The position numbers and the translations under genes were made by a program. Positions 43,014 to 52,542 of a stretch of DNA of 64,000 nt are shown piece by piece (positions within the stretch are counted from its first letter, which is position 1; every line of letters starts with the position of its first letter). The stretch comes from Pseudobacteriovorax sp. (GTDB taxonomy: Bacteria > Bdellovibrionota_B > Oligoflexia > Oligoflexales > Oligoflexaceae). Under the pieces are notes generated by a model. It was not told the origin of the DNA, ran no database searches, and saw only the letters and a program-made list of their open reading frames with translations. The stretch spans positions 1 to 64,000 of the forward strand of contig JABSRP010000019.1 in the NCBI GenBank assembly GCA_013215145.1, in the 5' to 3' direction.

Positions 43014-43841
43014 TTAGCTCAAGTTAGGTTTTGCGTGAACGGCACGCTTACCGCGATGATTGGCAAATAGACTAAGTGCCCACTTCCCTGCCGGACTATC
43101 ACGTAAGTCCCGTGAGACTTCTCTAAGTGTATTGTTTGGACCATTCAGGCGCGGAAGGACGGCGCCGTAACCCTCTTCAGGTGTGGGAAGTGTGATAGCT
43201 CCACCCATACATGCAAAGCTTATATCTGCCATGGAAAATTGATCACCCAAGATGAATGGTCGCCCGTCTTTCAACAAATCGTTTACTTTATCAAATTCTT
43301 GGTAGATATAGTCGATGCTCTTTTTCGTATTTTTTTCCGATACTCTTAAACTTCCAATGATTTGTTTGCGCATAACAGAAAAGAAACCATTAAAAAGTAA
43401 TCTCTGACTCATACCGACATTCTTCTCGCATAAGAATCGGATCTCAGATGGTTGATTCAATACATTGTAATAAAACAAACGTCTGGTATGTGGCCCAAGG
43501 TAGTTTGTATAGTACATGTCAAGCTCAGCGGCCTTGGGATCTTTAAACAGGCTACTAGCCTTATCAAAATGCTTGTTATCGAGATATTGGGCTATTGAGG
43601 TCGATTTGGACATAACCCCATCTGGCCCCTTAATTATGGGAGTGGAAAACCTAGTAGAATGACCATCAGTTTTACCTGAAAGGCCAACGTAAATGGGGCT
43701 AACTACGAAGTGAGCAACTGGCATCAAGGGGATTTCACGGAATGGGGTCGAGTTTAGATCCAATACCCATCTAATTTTCTCTACATAATGTGAGAAACGA
43801 ATGGATACCAATGTGTACGGAATGTCGGATTGATTTGTCAT
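43014..43841 (-). CDS. Glutathione S-transferase family protein
   Basis: About 275 residues from ATG 43841 (AGGA 6 nt upstream; the frame extends to a TTG at 43856). The N-terminal thioredoxin-like domain reads VSIRFSHYVEKIRWVLDLNS (a Ser/Tyr active-site region with no CxxC), then TPIIKGPDGVMSKSTSIAQY (the Pro-cis loop and the ES-like glutathione contact region). An all-helical C-terminal domain follows with GDQFSMADISFACM, the GST N-capping box. It is first in the operon with the desaturase (41 nt apart). Confidence 0.85.
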   Translation of the reverse strand: MTNQSDIPYTLVSIRFSHYVEKIRWVLDLNSTPFREIPLMPVAHFVVSPIYVGLSGKTDGHSTRFSTPIIKGPDGVMSKSTSIAQYLDNKHFDKASSLFKDPKAAELDMYYTNYLGPHTRRLFYYNVLNQPSEIRFLCEKNVGMSQRLLFNGFFSVMRKQIIGSLRVSEKNTKKSIDYIYQEFDKVNDLLKDGRPFILGDQFSMADISFACMGGAITLPTPEEGYGAVLPRLNGPNNTLREVSRDLRDSPAGKWALSLFANHRGKRAVHAKPNLS

Positions 43842-44830
43842 TTTGCTTCCTAACAATTGGCCCTAGCCGAAAGAACGGGGGATCGCACGTCTTGAAATTT
43901 CACAAGCAGTTACGTCAAATTCCCTTTGTTCGGCGCTAGAGGAGTTAAATCGGACCAGGAATTCGCATAACCAAGTAGGCTCAGATATAGCCCGCTTCGT
44001 TGTTTAGTATCAAGTAAAAAGCTTAGTATAAATTGGAGTCGGAACTAGAGTCGGTACAACGATGGCTAGAGCTTATAAAGACGAGGCTCTATGTTTCCAG
44101 AGGACATTATCTGAATCGTCATACCTTATTTTGTACGTTCGGCGTTTTACCTAATCATTTCATTTAGGGTCTTTTTTTAGCGTGATTGGGAACACTAAAT
44201 GGCGAGTCCACTCTATTTTTAAACTGGAATTGCGATCTGGGACCAAATACCGGAGCAGGTGAAAGTATCTGGTTAAGACCAATAATTTATTTAAAAATAT
44301 CTTATCCAATATGTTTTGGGTTTATTTAAATTAACCGTCGGAGAGTCTCGTGGTCGTCTCTGTTTTCAAGCAGTAAATTGGGTACTCTTTTGCTCTTGTT
44401 CGTCTATTTGATTTTCCAATGAGAGGGATCGGTAGGTGTTTTTTCTTTTTTTAGACTGAACGAGTTCTAAAGTTGATTCACGAGATTCAGTGGCTTACGG
44501 GCGCAATTTGATATAATTTCTGGACGCTCTGTTCATTGAGAAAGACGGAGCGAACTTGCCTTTCCATCACAGACAACTCTGATAGCCAAAGTTAAAGTGA
44601 TGTGGAAGGGTGGTAATAGTGAAAAAAACTTAGGAATAGACTTCGAAGCGGGTTATGAAAGGGTCGCCAATGTAGACTGGCTTGCCCTTAGTCTTTGGGT
44701 GTTTTTCACCACTTTATCGTTCAATAGAATACAACGGAATACGGTATTTGTTATGGTTCTCTATCGTTTTAAGGTTTTGCACCGTAAAGTAGACCTGAGA
44801 CTAATTGGTAGGACGAAGGAGCCCAGAAGA
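43842..44830. other. Nearly 1 kb with little coding signal
   Basis: I see no convincing gene. The frame of the downstream beta-propeller protein is open back to 44597, but those 78 codons precede a clear lipoprotein signal and are most likely non-coding. There is an AT-rich stretch at about 44281-44335 and a partial inverted repeat around 44525-44552 (GCTCTGTT with GACGGAGC, G-U pairs). No tRNA, riboswitch or insertion-element ends were recognised. Promoters for both flanking genes must lie here. Confidence 0.55.
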
Positions 44831-45985
44831 ATGCGTCACTTTTGCTGTTTACTAACCTGGGGAGCGTTGCTGGCAGCTTGCACCTCCTCAGAAACGTCTA
44901 AGAAACCCATTGATAACACGCCAACTGGCGAGGATGCCGTCAGCCTAGGCGCAGCTTCTTCTCGTGTGGAAACTTTCGAAAGCCACGAAGAGTTTCTCTC
45001 AAACTTACGGGCCTATGCTAGCAAGTTAAACGAGAGTCGCAAATCAACAGTGGGGGCTCCTATGGAGACCTCAGCACCACAAGCCGACGCTAGCGATGCT
45101 TCCAACGATTCGATTACAAACAATCAGGAAGCGGGAGTTGACGAAGGCGGAATCGTCAAAAATATCGGTGACTCGTTGGTGGTGCTCAGGAAGGGGCGCC
45201 TTTACGCTATCGATGTTTCTGCAAGTCCAACGCAGACAGACTCTATCACTGTCGCCCGATCAGAAGGGTTAAACCAGAACGTCTGGTATGACGAACTTTT
45301 GGTCAAGGGTAATCTAGTTTATGTGATCGGTTATCGCTATATCACATCACCTGGCTTGGCGAAGGGGTGTCGAGGGCCATCGCACGGGGCGACGGAACTT
45401 AATTCCTACCGGCTAAGCGAGGGGAAATTTGAACGGCTTCAAACTCAATTCATGGAATCCAACGACTACTTCAGTGGCAGCAACTACGCTTCCAGGCTTG
45501 TCGGTTCTGATTTGATCATGTACATGCCGAAGGCTCTTTCGGATTATTGTTTTGATGGGGAACGTTTTGATCCAAAAATCCCACGTTACATCAGCTATGC
45601 GGAAGAAACCGGCTTTGTTGCAGGAAATGAAATGTTTTCGGGAATGGATGTCTTCAAGAACATGGAAGACCTTGTTTGGCCAGTATTCCATAGCTACGTA
45701 AAGTGCTCCCTTCCCGAAACAGGTGCGTTTGCCTGTAATGCAAAAGCTTATATCGGTGATTGGTATGCCAATCGCTATGTGACGCAAACCTCTGCTTACG
45801 CTATGGCAGCCAAAGCGATTTATCGATTTGATTTGTCCGATATGAATTTGACCGTTCATGCGGCCTCGGGAATCCCTTTAGATCGATTCTCCTTTCATGC
45901 TGACGCAAGTAGCCTGAACGTATTTGTCAGTGAACGCCGTGAGGCTGGATCTTCTGGAGATCAAGAGACCAAAAAAAGCAAGTGA
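44831..45985 (+). CDS. Secreted beta-propeller lipoprotein, N-terminal part (frame broken at A7)
   Basis: 385 residues from ATG 44831 (AAGGAG 9 nt upstream). The start is fixed by the lipoprotein signal MRHFCCLLTWGALLAAC. The body matches the secreted beta-propeller domain family PF09826: the hallmark NNQEAGVDEGGIVKNIGDSL, propeller strands such as LYAIDVSAS and VYVIGYRYI, and IYRFDLSDMNLTV. The reading frame stops at 45985 just after seven consecutive A (45971-45977). The missing half continues in the -1 frame in the next entry; one more A would join them into a protein of about 636 residues. Confidence 0.78.
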   Translation: MRHFCCLLTWGALLAACTSSETSKKPIDNTPTGEDAVSLGAASSRVETFESHEEFLSNLRAYASKLNESRKSTVGAPMETSAPQADASDASNDSITNNQEAGVDEGGIVKNIGDSLVVLRKGRLYAIDVSASPTQTDSITVARSEGLNQNVWYDELLVKGNLVYVIGYRYITSPGLAKGCRGPSHGATELNSYRLSEGKFERLQTQFMESNDYFSGSNYASRLVGSDLIMYMPKALSDYCFDGERFDPKIPRYISYAEETGFVAGNEMFSGMDVFKNMEDLVWPVFHSYVKCSLPETGAFACNAKAYIGDWYANRYVTQTSAYAMAAKAIYRFDLSDMNLTVHAASGIPLDRFSFHADASSLNVFVSERREAGSSGDQETKKSK

Positions 45986-46740
45986 CGGAACTCAATATGC
46001 TTAGCATTCCTCACGATAGTTTTTCTAGCAGTCTTGGGCAGGACTTATCTCCGCTGACAACCAAAATGATGGACATGCCCCAAAACTCCTATCTAAACAA
46101 GAATAGGTTTATCGGAGCTGATTTGGTGTTTAGCCTATCGGGGCGGGAGACATCTCAACTGGGCCTTTATAAAAGCGGTACCGCTGAGCTCATAACCCGA
46201 GATTTACCTCAAGGCGAGATGTACCTTAGTCGGCTGGAAACTCTAAGCGACTCTATGGGAGTTGGCTTTTTCCAAGTTCTGGATAAAACCACTAATCAAT
46301 ACCGCATGGATGCCTACCGCTTTGATACCACAAACTTTGCTTTAGATACCATATTGCCACTTGGTGCTATGAGAGAAGGTGAGAGTCGCAGTCATGGTTT
46401 CTTTGCAAAGGCTCAAGAGGATGGATCTACCTTGATGGCGCTGCCCGTGGTTTCCATGACGGAAAATCGGGGGTGGTGGGGATCAGGCGTCTCGAATCTC
46501 TTGTTTCTACGTAGCAACGAAACAAATGGCTTAAGCTTATCAGGAGGGATCTCATCTCAAGGTGATACCACAATTTGTGAGACGTCTTGTGTGGATTGGT
46601 ATGGGAATACCCGGCCGATCTTTTTGAGAGAGCGAATTTTTGCACTTATGGGTAACGAGTTTGTTGAGGGTAGCCTCGTCGATGGAAATATCGCCAAGGC
46701 TGGTGAGAGCCTTTTCCTAAACCCGGAAACCACCGAGTAA
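45982..46740 (+). CDS. Secreted beta-propeller lipoprotein, C-terminal part
   Basis: Up to 252 residues from a GTG that overlaps the stop of the N-terminal part. It lacks a signal and reads as the continuation of the propeller: KNRFIGADLVFSLSGRETSQ corresponds to the family's 'aRFmGdraYvVTF', and the repeated strands continue to ENRGWWGSGVSNLLFLRSNE and IFALMGNEFVEGSL, with CETSCVDWYG near the end. It is probably expressed only through frameshifting, or the gene is a recent pseudogene or assembly error. A strong terminator follows 45 nt after the stop. Confidence 0.65.
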   Translation: MTELNMLSIPHDSFSSSLGQDLSPLTTKMMDMPQNSYLNKNRFIGADLVFSLSGRETSQLGLYKSGTAELITRDLPQGEMYLSRLETLSDSMGVGFFQVLDKTTNQYRMDAYRFDTTNFALDTILPLGAMREGESRSHGFFAKAQEDGSTLMALPVVSMTENRGWWGSGVSNLLFLRSNETNGLSLSGGISSQGDTTICETSCVDWYGNTRPIFLRERIFALMGNEFVEGSLVDGNIAKAGESLFLNPETTE

Positions 46741-46785
46741 GTGTCATTTCAGCCCAGTATTCATTACCCTTGAATTCCATCCTTT

Positions 46786-46823
46786 GATTTTGGCGCAATT
46801 GTGTGCGCCAAAATCTATTTTTA
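46786..46823 (+). terminator. Strong rho-independent terminator after the beta-propeller gene
   Basis: A perfect 12-bp stem, GATTTTGGCGCA (46786-46797) with TGCGCCAAAATC (46804-46815), a 6-nt loop ATTGTG, then TATTTTTA. Confidence 0.9.
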
Positions 46824-46920
46824 GCCTAATCTGCTTTCCCTTCCGGCACAACTATGAAAAAGTGTGAGCGGTGACTTCTTCAGAAGCAAAAAATCTATGT
46901 TGACGTAAATGAGGTTCCCC

Positions 46921-47502
46921 ATGGACTTGTTTTATAGTGCGGCATCCCCCTATGCCCGTAAGATCCGCATACTCATGCGCGAATTCGGTGTCAGTGTGAA
47001 TGAGGTACTCACCGATACTAAGGAGAATGATCCTGCGTTTATCGCGAGTAATCCTCTGGGAAAGGTGCCTTCGTTGGTTCTAGATTCGGGCGAGATGCTA
47101 TTTGACAGCCAGGTGATTGCATCTTACCTGGACGATACCTTTAATGAAAGCAAATGGTCTCCAGCGTCTTTATCTCAAAAAACTTTGCTGGCCGCCACAC
47201 AAGGAGTCCTTGATGAAGCGGTGACCATGATCCTAGAAAAACGCAGACCGGAGTCTCTGCGATTTGACTATTGGATCGAACGATACCGGCTTGCGATCCC
47301 TCGGACCGTGGCTTGGATTTGGCAACAGCATCAGCCTGCCCTACAAGAGATGTCCCTAGCCAGTATCACCTTTGCTTGCGGCCTGGATTACTGTGATTTT
47401 CGCCATGAAGATGTTGACTGGGACAGAGAACTTCCAGAAGCTCGCGCCTGGCTAAAAGAGTTTACTAATAGACCATCGTTCACCGAGACGAGTCCTCACT
47501 AA
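46921..47502 (+). CDS. Glutathione S-transferase family protein
   Basis: 193 residues from ATG 46921, with GAGG 6 nt upstream; the in-frame ATG at 46909 has no RBS. The thioredoxin-like N-terminus MDLFYSAASPYARKIRILMR carries the usual S-x-x-(A/S)RK pattern, then NPLGKVPSLVLDSGEMLFDS (cis-Pro and the D/E-S glutathione contact). The C-terminal helical domain has SLASITFACGLDYCDFRHED in place of the canonical capping box. It resembles bacterial beta/YibF-like GSTs. It is followed by a nitronate monooxygenase after 31 nt, possibly one detoxification operon. Confidence 0.88.
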   Translation: MDLFYSAASPYARKIRILMREFGVSVNEVLTDTKENDPAFIASNPLGKVPSLVLDSGEMLFDSQVIASYLDDTFNESKWSPASLSQKTLLAATQGVLDEAVTMILEKRRPESLRFDYWIERYRLAIPRTVAWIWQQHQPALQEMSLASITFACGLDYCDFRHEDVDWDRELPEARAWLKEFTNRPSFTETSPH

Positions 47503-47533
47503 ATACTTGAGATCAACAAAAGGAATTTGCCAA

Positions 47534-48496
47534 ATGAGTTTTGCTGCCATTAAGAAAAGACTGAGATTACCTTTGGTAGGGGCTCCCATGTTTATTGTAT
47601 CGGGGCCTGAATTAGTATTGGCACAGTGTAAATCTGGGATTATCGGCTCGTTTCCTGCGCTGAATGCAAGACCGCAGTCGGAGCTAACTGTCTGGCTGAA
47701 GCGGATCAAACAAGAGCTTGCCGATTACGATGATAAGAACCCTGACCAACCTTCAGCACCCTATGCCGTGAATCAAATCGTCCATAAATCCAATAACCGC
47801 TTGGATGAAGACGTGGCGGATTGTGTCGAACACAAGGTACCCATCGTGATTACTTCATTGGGTGCGAGAACTGATGTTAATGATGCGATTCACTCTTATG
47901 GTGGTCTGGTCTTTCACGATGTTATCAATAACAAGTTTGCTAAAAAAGCTATCGACAAGGGAGCCGATGGATTGATCGCCGTGGCAGCTGGTGCGGGAGG
48001 GCATGCGGGAACCCTCTCTCCCTTGGTCTTGATTGCCGAAATTCGTGAGTGGTTTGATGGTCCATTGTTTCTTTCAGGAGGTATGAGTACTGGTGCTAGT
48101 ATTCTAGCGGCAGAAGCTATGGGAGCCGACTGTGCCTACATGGGGTCAGCCTTTATTGCAACTCACGAAGCCAACGCTGTTTCAGGCTATAAAGACGCCT
48201 TAGTGCAAAACTCCTCCCAAGATATCGTTTATACCAATTTGTTTACTGGTGTTCACGGCAACTACTTGAAACCGTCCATCGTGGCGGCGGGCCTTGACCC
48301 TGATAATCTTCCAGAAAGTGATCCTAGTAAGATGAACTTTGGGTCGTCCGGCGACTCGGAGGCAAAGGCTTGGCGAGATATTTGGGGATGTGGTCAAGGT
48401 ATTGGCCCTATTAAGAGTATTGAATCTGTTTCAAACTATATAGCGCGGATCGAGTCCCAATATCAAAAAGCTAGAGCTGAACTCCTGGGGCAATGA
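47534..48496 (+). CDS. Nitronate monooxygenase (2-nitropropane dioxygenase family)
   Basis: 320 residues from ATG 47534 (AGGA about 10 nt upstream). An FMN TIM barrel with the opening LRLPLVGAPMFIVSGPELVL, the flavin-binding GLIAVAAGAGGHAGT (His conserved as catalytic base in class I/II enzymes) and LFLSGGMSTGASILAAEAMG and CAYMGSAFIAT as the phosphate-binding part. It oxidises alkyl nitronates to carbonyl compounds and nitrite. It could act with the GST just upstream in the disposal of toxic small molecules. Confidence 0.92.
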   Translation: MSFAAIKKRLRLPLVGAPMFIVSGPELVLAQCKSGIIGSFPALNARPQSELTVWLKRIKQELADYDDKNPDQPSAPYAVNQIVHKSNNRLDEDVADCVEHKVPIVITSLGARTDVNDAIHSYGGLVFHDVINNKFAKKAIDKGADGLIAVAAGAGGHAGTLSPLVLIAEIREWFDGPLFLSGGMSTGASILAAEAMGADCAYMGSAFIATHEANAVSGYKDALVQNSSQDIVYTNLFTGVHGNYLKPSIVAAGLDPDNLPESDPSKMNFGSSGDSEAKAWRDIWGCGQGIGPIKSIESVSNYIARIESQYQKARAELLGQ

Positions 48497-48707
48497 GCTA
48501 TCCCCCCACTGAGTTATAAAAACTTTTAGATGAACTCCCTAGCTGCAGCGCATTATGTACCTTCACCAGGTTCTTGGAAAGGTACCGCGGCGCAAATACT
48601 AAGAAAAATATATAAATGCGTTAACTTCCTAAAGTGATAAATGATTCGGCACGATACAGGATTTGATCACGGGTACGTGAAAATTTTGGCGTCTGCAGGA
48701 GATGTTC

Positions 48708-51635
48708 ATGAGAACCTTAGAGAATGGTCTATGGCTGTTATTCGGGTTTCTGATCGCACAAATTTCGTTTGGGCAAACAGATATTACCGTAACCAATACT
48801 GAAAAATTACCTCCGGTATTAAACTACGTTCCCGAGAACGAAGTCATGGCTTTGATTGAAGCCGAGTTTGCTTTAGCCGAAATTGGTCGCCGTATTCCAA
48901 CCAATGGTCGGAAGGCCGATGCTATCTTCCGCAGATTGAATAAAAATCACGAAGAACTTCTGGCATCAGGCGATTCCGAAGATCTCACAGATCTGAAAAA
49001 AGCCTTTCAACAGGGACTTGCCGTCTACGTCTACTACATGAGTACAGACTTCTTGGGGACACACAGCGCCAAGCTTAATCGCCTCCGAGAAATGAACTAC
49101 AAAGTTGGAGAGTGGGTTTACCTTAGAGAAGCGGAGATCAAAGAAAAGAATCGACTCCGCATCCTTCAGCTAGCCATGGGCTTAGGACAACCTGCCTATT
49201 TGAGTGATTCCATCACTAAAATCATTGACCTTCAGAGGGATGCCGCCCCTAAGTTTAATAAGGCGATCAAGCTGCTGCTTTTCTACAACCTCCAATCTTC
49301 ACCGTCAACCGCTGGCTCCGCAGATCAGATTTTGGCCGAGATTGGAGACTCCCTAAACGAGCGGCAGAAAGTCCTGGTAGAACTGATCAGAGCAGATGCT
49401 AGCTTAGGAACAAGAGGAATTGGAGTGGATGCGGGCGAAGGTTCTGGACCAAAAGTCGATGAACTCCTACAAATCAGCCAACAAGCTCAGACTGTCACGG
49501 AAAAAGGAATCCGTTGGCGGATCAATGGGACCATTCTTAATCTATGGCTAGCCAATGCGCAAAACCCGGATTGGCGATCGGCTCCTTTAGTGGAGGTCCA
49601 AGAAAAGCGAAAAGATGTGGTGACTCCTCTGAGAGAACGGATAGTTATAGAAGATATCGCAGCAGGCGACCTTAGGAAAGGCATTAAGGTTTACTCACAG
49701 CTTTCCAAGGCATTTCGGGGAAAATCCATTTCGATTCAGCTAGACAATAGATTCCTACTGCTAGTTAAAGATTTTGTCGCCTCAAACGGTGCTATAGAAT
49801 TCGAAAATAAGGTGCTCAACGATCTCGTACAAAAGTATACCAAGCCAAACAAACGCTTTCGTAAGTTATCAAAAAAGGCGCTGTATGTCTTTTTTCTAGA
49901 ATACCGTAGGTTTCAACAGGCTCTGTTAGAAAAAGCTTTGATTGATAGTTCGACTCCGAAGTTTCGCAATCGCGTGCTGGCCATTTCATCAAAATTTATC
50001 AAAGACTACAATCATAAACGTAGTGAAATCCTAGCGATTAAGCAGCTTGTGGCTCAACTTTTTCAAAAGCAATCTCGTCATAAAGAAGCTGTACGCGAAT
50101 ACCTAGACCTGGCGAAAGACGAGCCACTAAAATACTATAATGCTGCGGCGGATTCGCAGAAAATCCTGGCAGGTTGGCCAGTAGCTGCTCCTTGGGGTAA
50201 GCTCCCAGCGGGGAGTCGCAGTGAGCGAGCTACACTTATTGCCATCTTCGAAGCAAAGATTCGGACCCAGAAAAAGCTGAATCAACCGCGAAACTGGTCA
50301 GATCTAGCTCATCTTGGTCTTCTATATGTCGCTACGGGCCAAATGAGCAAGGCAGAGACTCTTTGGGCTCCGGAAATCGGAACGGCTCAGCCAAATATCA
50401 ACGTCAACGGTGCCTCCGGAATTCTATTAGGCAACTACTTTAAACAAAAGCGCTGGACTGACTTTATTAACCTTGCTCGGGTGACAAACCAAAGGAAAAT
50501 CTTAGCAACGCTCCAGCAGCAAGTCCTCGATGTTCCAAAATTCTATAAAAGCGCACTATTGAATCGTAGTACCCAAAGTCAGGCCGCTGGAAAGTGGGAT
50601 GATGCTATTTTGGATCATGAGGAAATCATTGATCGCTATCGCAAAGATACCAAAAGGCCACAGTATCTGTTAGAAGTTTCTCGGATGTACACAAAAATTG
50701 ACAAAATCAAAAAAGCCATTGGTTCCATCAACCAACTGGTTCGCGAATACCCAAACTCTCAGCAAGCGAAAACAGCCTTGCTGGAAGGTGGAAGACTAGC
50801 AAAAAATACAAGTAAAAAAGATATCTTGTTGGCCTCCTCTGACTTCTATCGGATTTATGTCGAGTCGTTTCCCGCGGATAAGTTTATACCTTTGGCCCGG
50901 TACGAGCGTGCTAACATCCTGATCAAACTAAAGCAATTTCCTTTGGCATCACAGTATCTACGGGAACATGCTTTGGACAAACGAGTTAAGCCTGTTGAAA
51001 GGGTCAAGGCAGCCCTGTTGCACATTAGCTTAGAAGACCAGTACGGAGAAGGTAATCGCGCTGTGGCCAGCCTCGTTCCTGTACTTGGTCTAGCCAAGCC
51101 GAGTTTTGGAGAAGATATCTACCTTACTGCCCATGTGATTTTAGCTAGGGTTGCGACGGAAAAAGTGTCTTTGCAGGAGATGGCAAAAGAGGAAAGGATA
51201 CTGGCCCCTCATATCAAAAAACGCGCAGACATCGCAGACGTCCTCGGATACCTTCGCATTACCGCAGCAAACCACTACGAGTACGAGATTCCGTTTCCTT
51301 CGCAAGCCTTTGGAATCGATGGATTCAAGCCGGCGATTGCAGCAATTTTAAAGTCCTATAACGCCGTCAAACGTGGCTATCTTAATGTTTGCTTACCGAG
51401 GGAAAATCGCTACTGCGAAGCAGCTTATGGTCGGTTGAAGCAGTACGCCCAAGATGCTGCTGACGCGCTCAATGCCTTGCAGCTGACCGGACAGGTTCAG
51501 CCCAACATGGCTAAACTCCTGCAAAGTAAGCAGATCGAGGCGATCAAAGTCGTTGCCGCAGACAAACGCAACTTTGATGAGGCGTTCGATAAATTCCGCA
51601 TAGCCAACGAGCGCAAAGAGTTTGATGCGAAGTAG
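48708..51635 (+). CDS. Large secreted helical-repeat (TPR-like) protein
   Basis: 976 residues from ATG 48708. AGGAG (48697-48701) abuts the ATG at 48702, so the second ATG is the usable one. Signal peptide MRTLENGLWLLFGFLIAQIS, then an almost entirely helical protein. TPR-like repeats are visible: HKEAVREYLDLAKDEPLKYY, LGLLYVATGQMSKAETLW, AAGKWDDAILDHEEIIDRYR, KIKKAIGSINQLVREYPNSQ and KQFPLASQYLREHALDK. There is no catalytic motif. It looks like a periplasmic scaffold. The C-terminus is highly charged (RNFDEAFDKFRIANERKEFD). No operon partner. It is tail-to-tail with a LysR gene. Confidence 0.78.
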   Translation: MRTLENGLWLLFGFLIAQISFGQTDITVTNTEKLPPVLNYVPENEVMALIEAEFALAEIGRRIPTNGRKADAIFRRLNKNHEELLASGDSEDLTDLKKAFQQGLAVYVYYMSTDFLGTHSAKLNRLREMNYKVGEWVYLREAEIKEKNRLRILQLAMGLGQPAYLSDSITKIIDLQRDAAPKFNKAIKLLLFYNLQSSPSTAGSADQILAEIGDSLNERQKVLVELIRADASLGTRGIGVDAGEGSGPKVDELLQISQQAQTVTEKGIRWRINGTILNLWLANAQNPDWRSAPLVEVQEKRKDVVTPLRERIVIEDIAAGDLRKGIKVYSQLSKAFRGKSISIQLDNRFLLLVKDFVASNGAIEFENKVLNDLVQKYTKPNKRFRKLSKKALYVFFLEYRRFQQALLEKALIDSSTPKFRNRVLAISSKFIKDYNHKRSEILAIKQLVAQLFQKQSRHKEAVREYLDLAKDEPLKYYNAAADSQKILAGWPVAAPWGKLPAGSRSERATLIAIFEAKIRTQKKLNQPRNWSDLAHLGLLYVATGQMSKAETLWAPEIGTAQPNINVNGASGILLGNYFKQKRWTDFINLARVTNQRKILATLQQQVLDVPKFYKSALLNRSTQSQAAGKWDDAILDHEEIIDRYRKDTKRPQYLLEVSRMYTKIDKIKKAIGSINQLVREYPNSQQAKTALLEGGRLAKNTSKKDILLASSDFYRIYVESFPADKFIPLARYERANILIKLKQFPLASQYLREHALDKRVKPVERVKAALLHISLEDQYGEGNRAVASLVPVLGLAKPSFGEDIYLTAHVILARVATEKVSLQEMAKEERILAPHIKKRADIADVLGYLRITAANHYEYEIPFPSQAFGIDGFKPAIAAILKSYNAVKRGYLNVCLPRENRYCEAAYGRLKQYAQDAADALNALQLTGQVQPNMAKLLQSKQIEAIKVVAADKRNFDEAFDKFRIANERKEFDAK

Positions 51636-51664
51636 TCTTCGCAGGGTGGTCATGCACCTCCTGC

Positions 51665-52480
51665 TCACAGAGCCTGAGGTGGGCTCGCAATAATCTTTTC
51701 GGTGATGTCCTTAATATATTCGGGTAACTTAGCATAGTTAAGAGTGGCCATGTAGATGGCGGATTGTTCGTGTTTTGGTAGCTCAATGGTGTGTAAGTTT
51801 GGCTCGTTTTTCAGTATGTGGTCTGGTAAGACGGCAACCCCCAGCCCATCTTTAACAAAACGCAGCATCGATGTAATAGAGTTGACCTCAATCATTTGTT
51901 TGGGGGGGGATAGTTTGAGCTTAAGTAGCAGATCCTCTTGATTATAGATGATCCATCTTTGGCTGCTTAGCTCTTCGAGTACCACTGGTGTGGCAGATGC
52001 TATTTTTCGCGACTCCTGAAATATCAAACGTGAACTGACAATATCGCTCTGCAGGTTATATGGGATGAATATAATATCATAACGACCATCAGAAAGCCTT
52101 TCCTGCAGCTTTTGAAAGCTGGCGATTTGGATACTCAGGTTGTTCTGATGATTCTGGTAATAAGTTTTGATCACTTCTGGGAACCAGCTTTCCAATAAGC
52201 CGTGGATGATTCCAACATGTATGGTTTTTGGACTGCTATCGCTCAGGGAATGATCGATATCATTCAAAAAACTGCGACTTAGAGACAGAACCTCTTGCCC
52301 TTTAGGCGTCAAAACGAGTTGTTTTGAGGATCGCAGGATAAGCTCTTGGTCTATGGAGTCCTCTAATAATCGGATTTGGCGACTAACGGCTGATTGCGCT
52401 ATGTTGAGTTTCTCGGCAGCTTTGGAAAAGCTGCCGTTTTCTGCTGTGGCAATAAAGGCCTTAAGATAACGAAAGTCCAA
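51665..52480 (-). CDS. LysR-family transcriptional regulator
   Basis: About 271 residues from TTG 52480. The frame opens further up, but AGGAGG lies 9 nt before this TTG, and the resulting N-terminus (M)DFRYLKAFIATAENGSFS is the normal LysR beginning. The winged HTH is KAAEKLNIAQSAVSRQIRLL with LTPKGQEVL; the effector domain (about 85-271) has a VGIIHGLLESWF opening. The target is unknown; it is not divergent to any adjacent enzyme gene. Confidence 0.93.
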   Translation of the reverse strand: MDFRYLKAFIATAENGSFSKAAEKLNIAQSAVSRQIRLLEDSIDQELILRSSKQLVLTPKGQEVLSLSRSFLNDIDHSLSDSSPKTIHVGIIHGLLESWFPEVIKTYYQNHQNNLSIQIASFQKLQERLSDGRYDIIFIPYNLQSDIVSSRLIFQESRKIASATPVVLEELSSQRWIIYNQEDLLLKLKLSPPKQMIEVNSITSMLRFVKDGLGVAVLPDHILKNEPNLHTIELPKHEQSAIYMATLNYAKLPEYIKDITEKIIASPPQAL

Positions 52481-52542
52481 TAACAAGCTCCTCCTACAAC
52501 TAATGGCCCATTGTGCCATGAATGGAGTTACTTGCCAATAGA

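Noticed and set aside
44597..44830. N-terminal extension of the beta-propeller ORF
   Set aside because: The lipoprotein signal and RBS at 44831 fix the start; the upstream 78 codons read as chance open frame.
48630..48657. TAAAGTGA-N12-CACGATAC upstream of the 976-residue protein
   Set aside because: Only 11 of 16 consensus matches and a non-ideal spacer; not distinguishable from chance.
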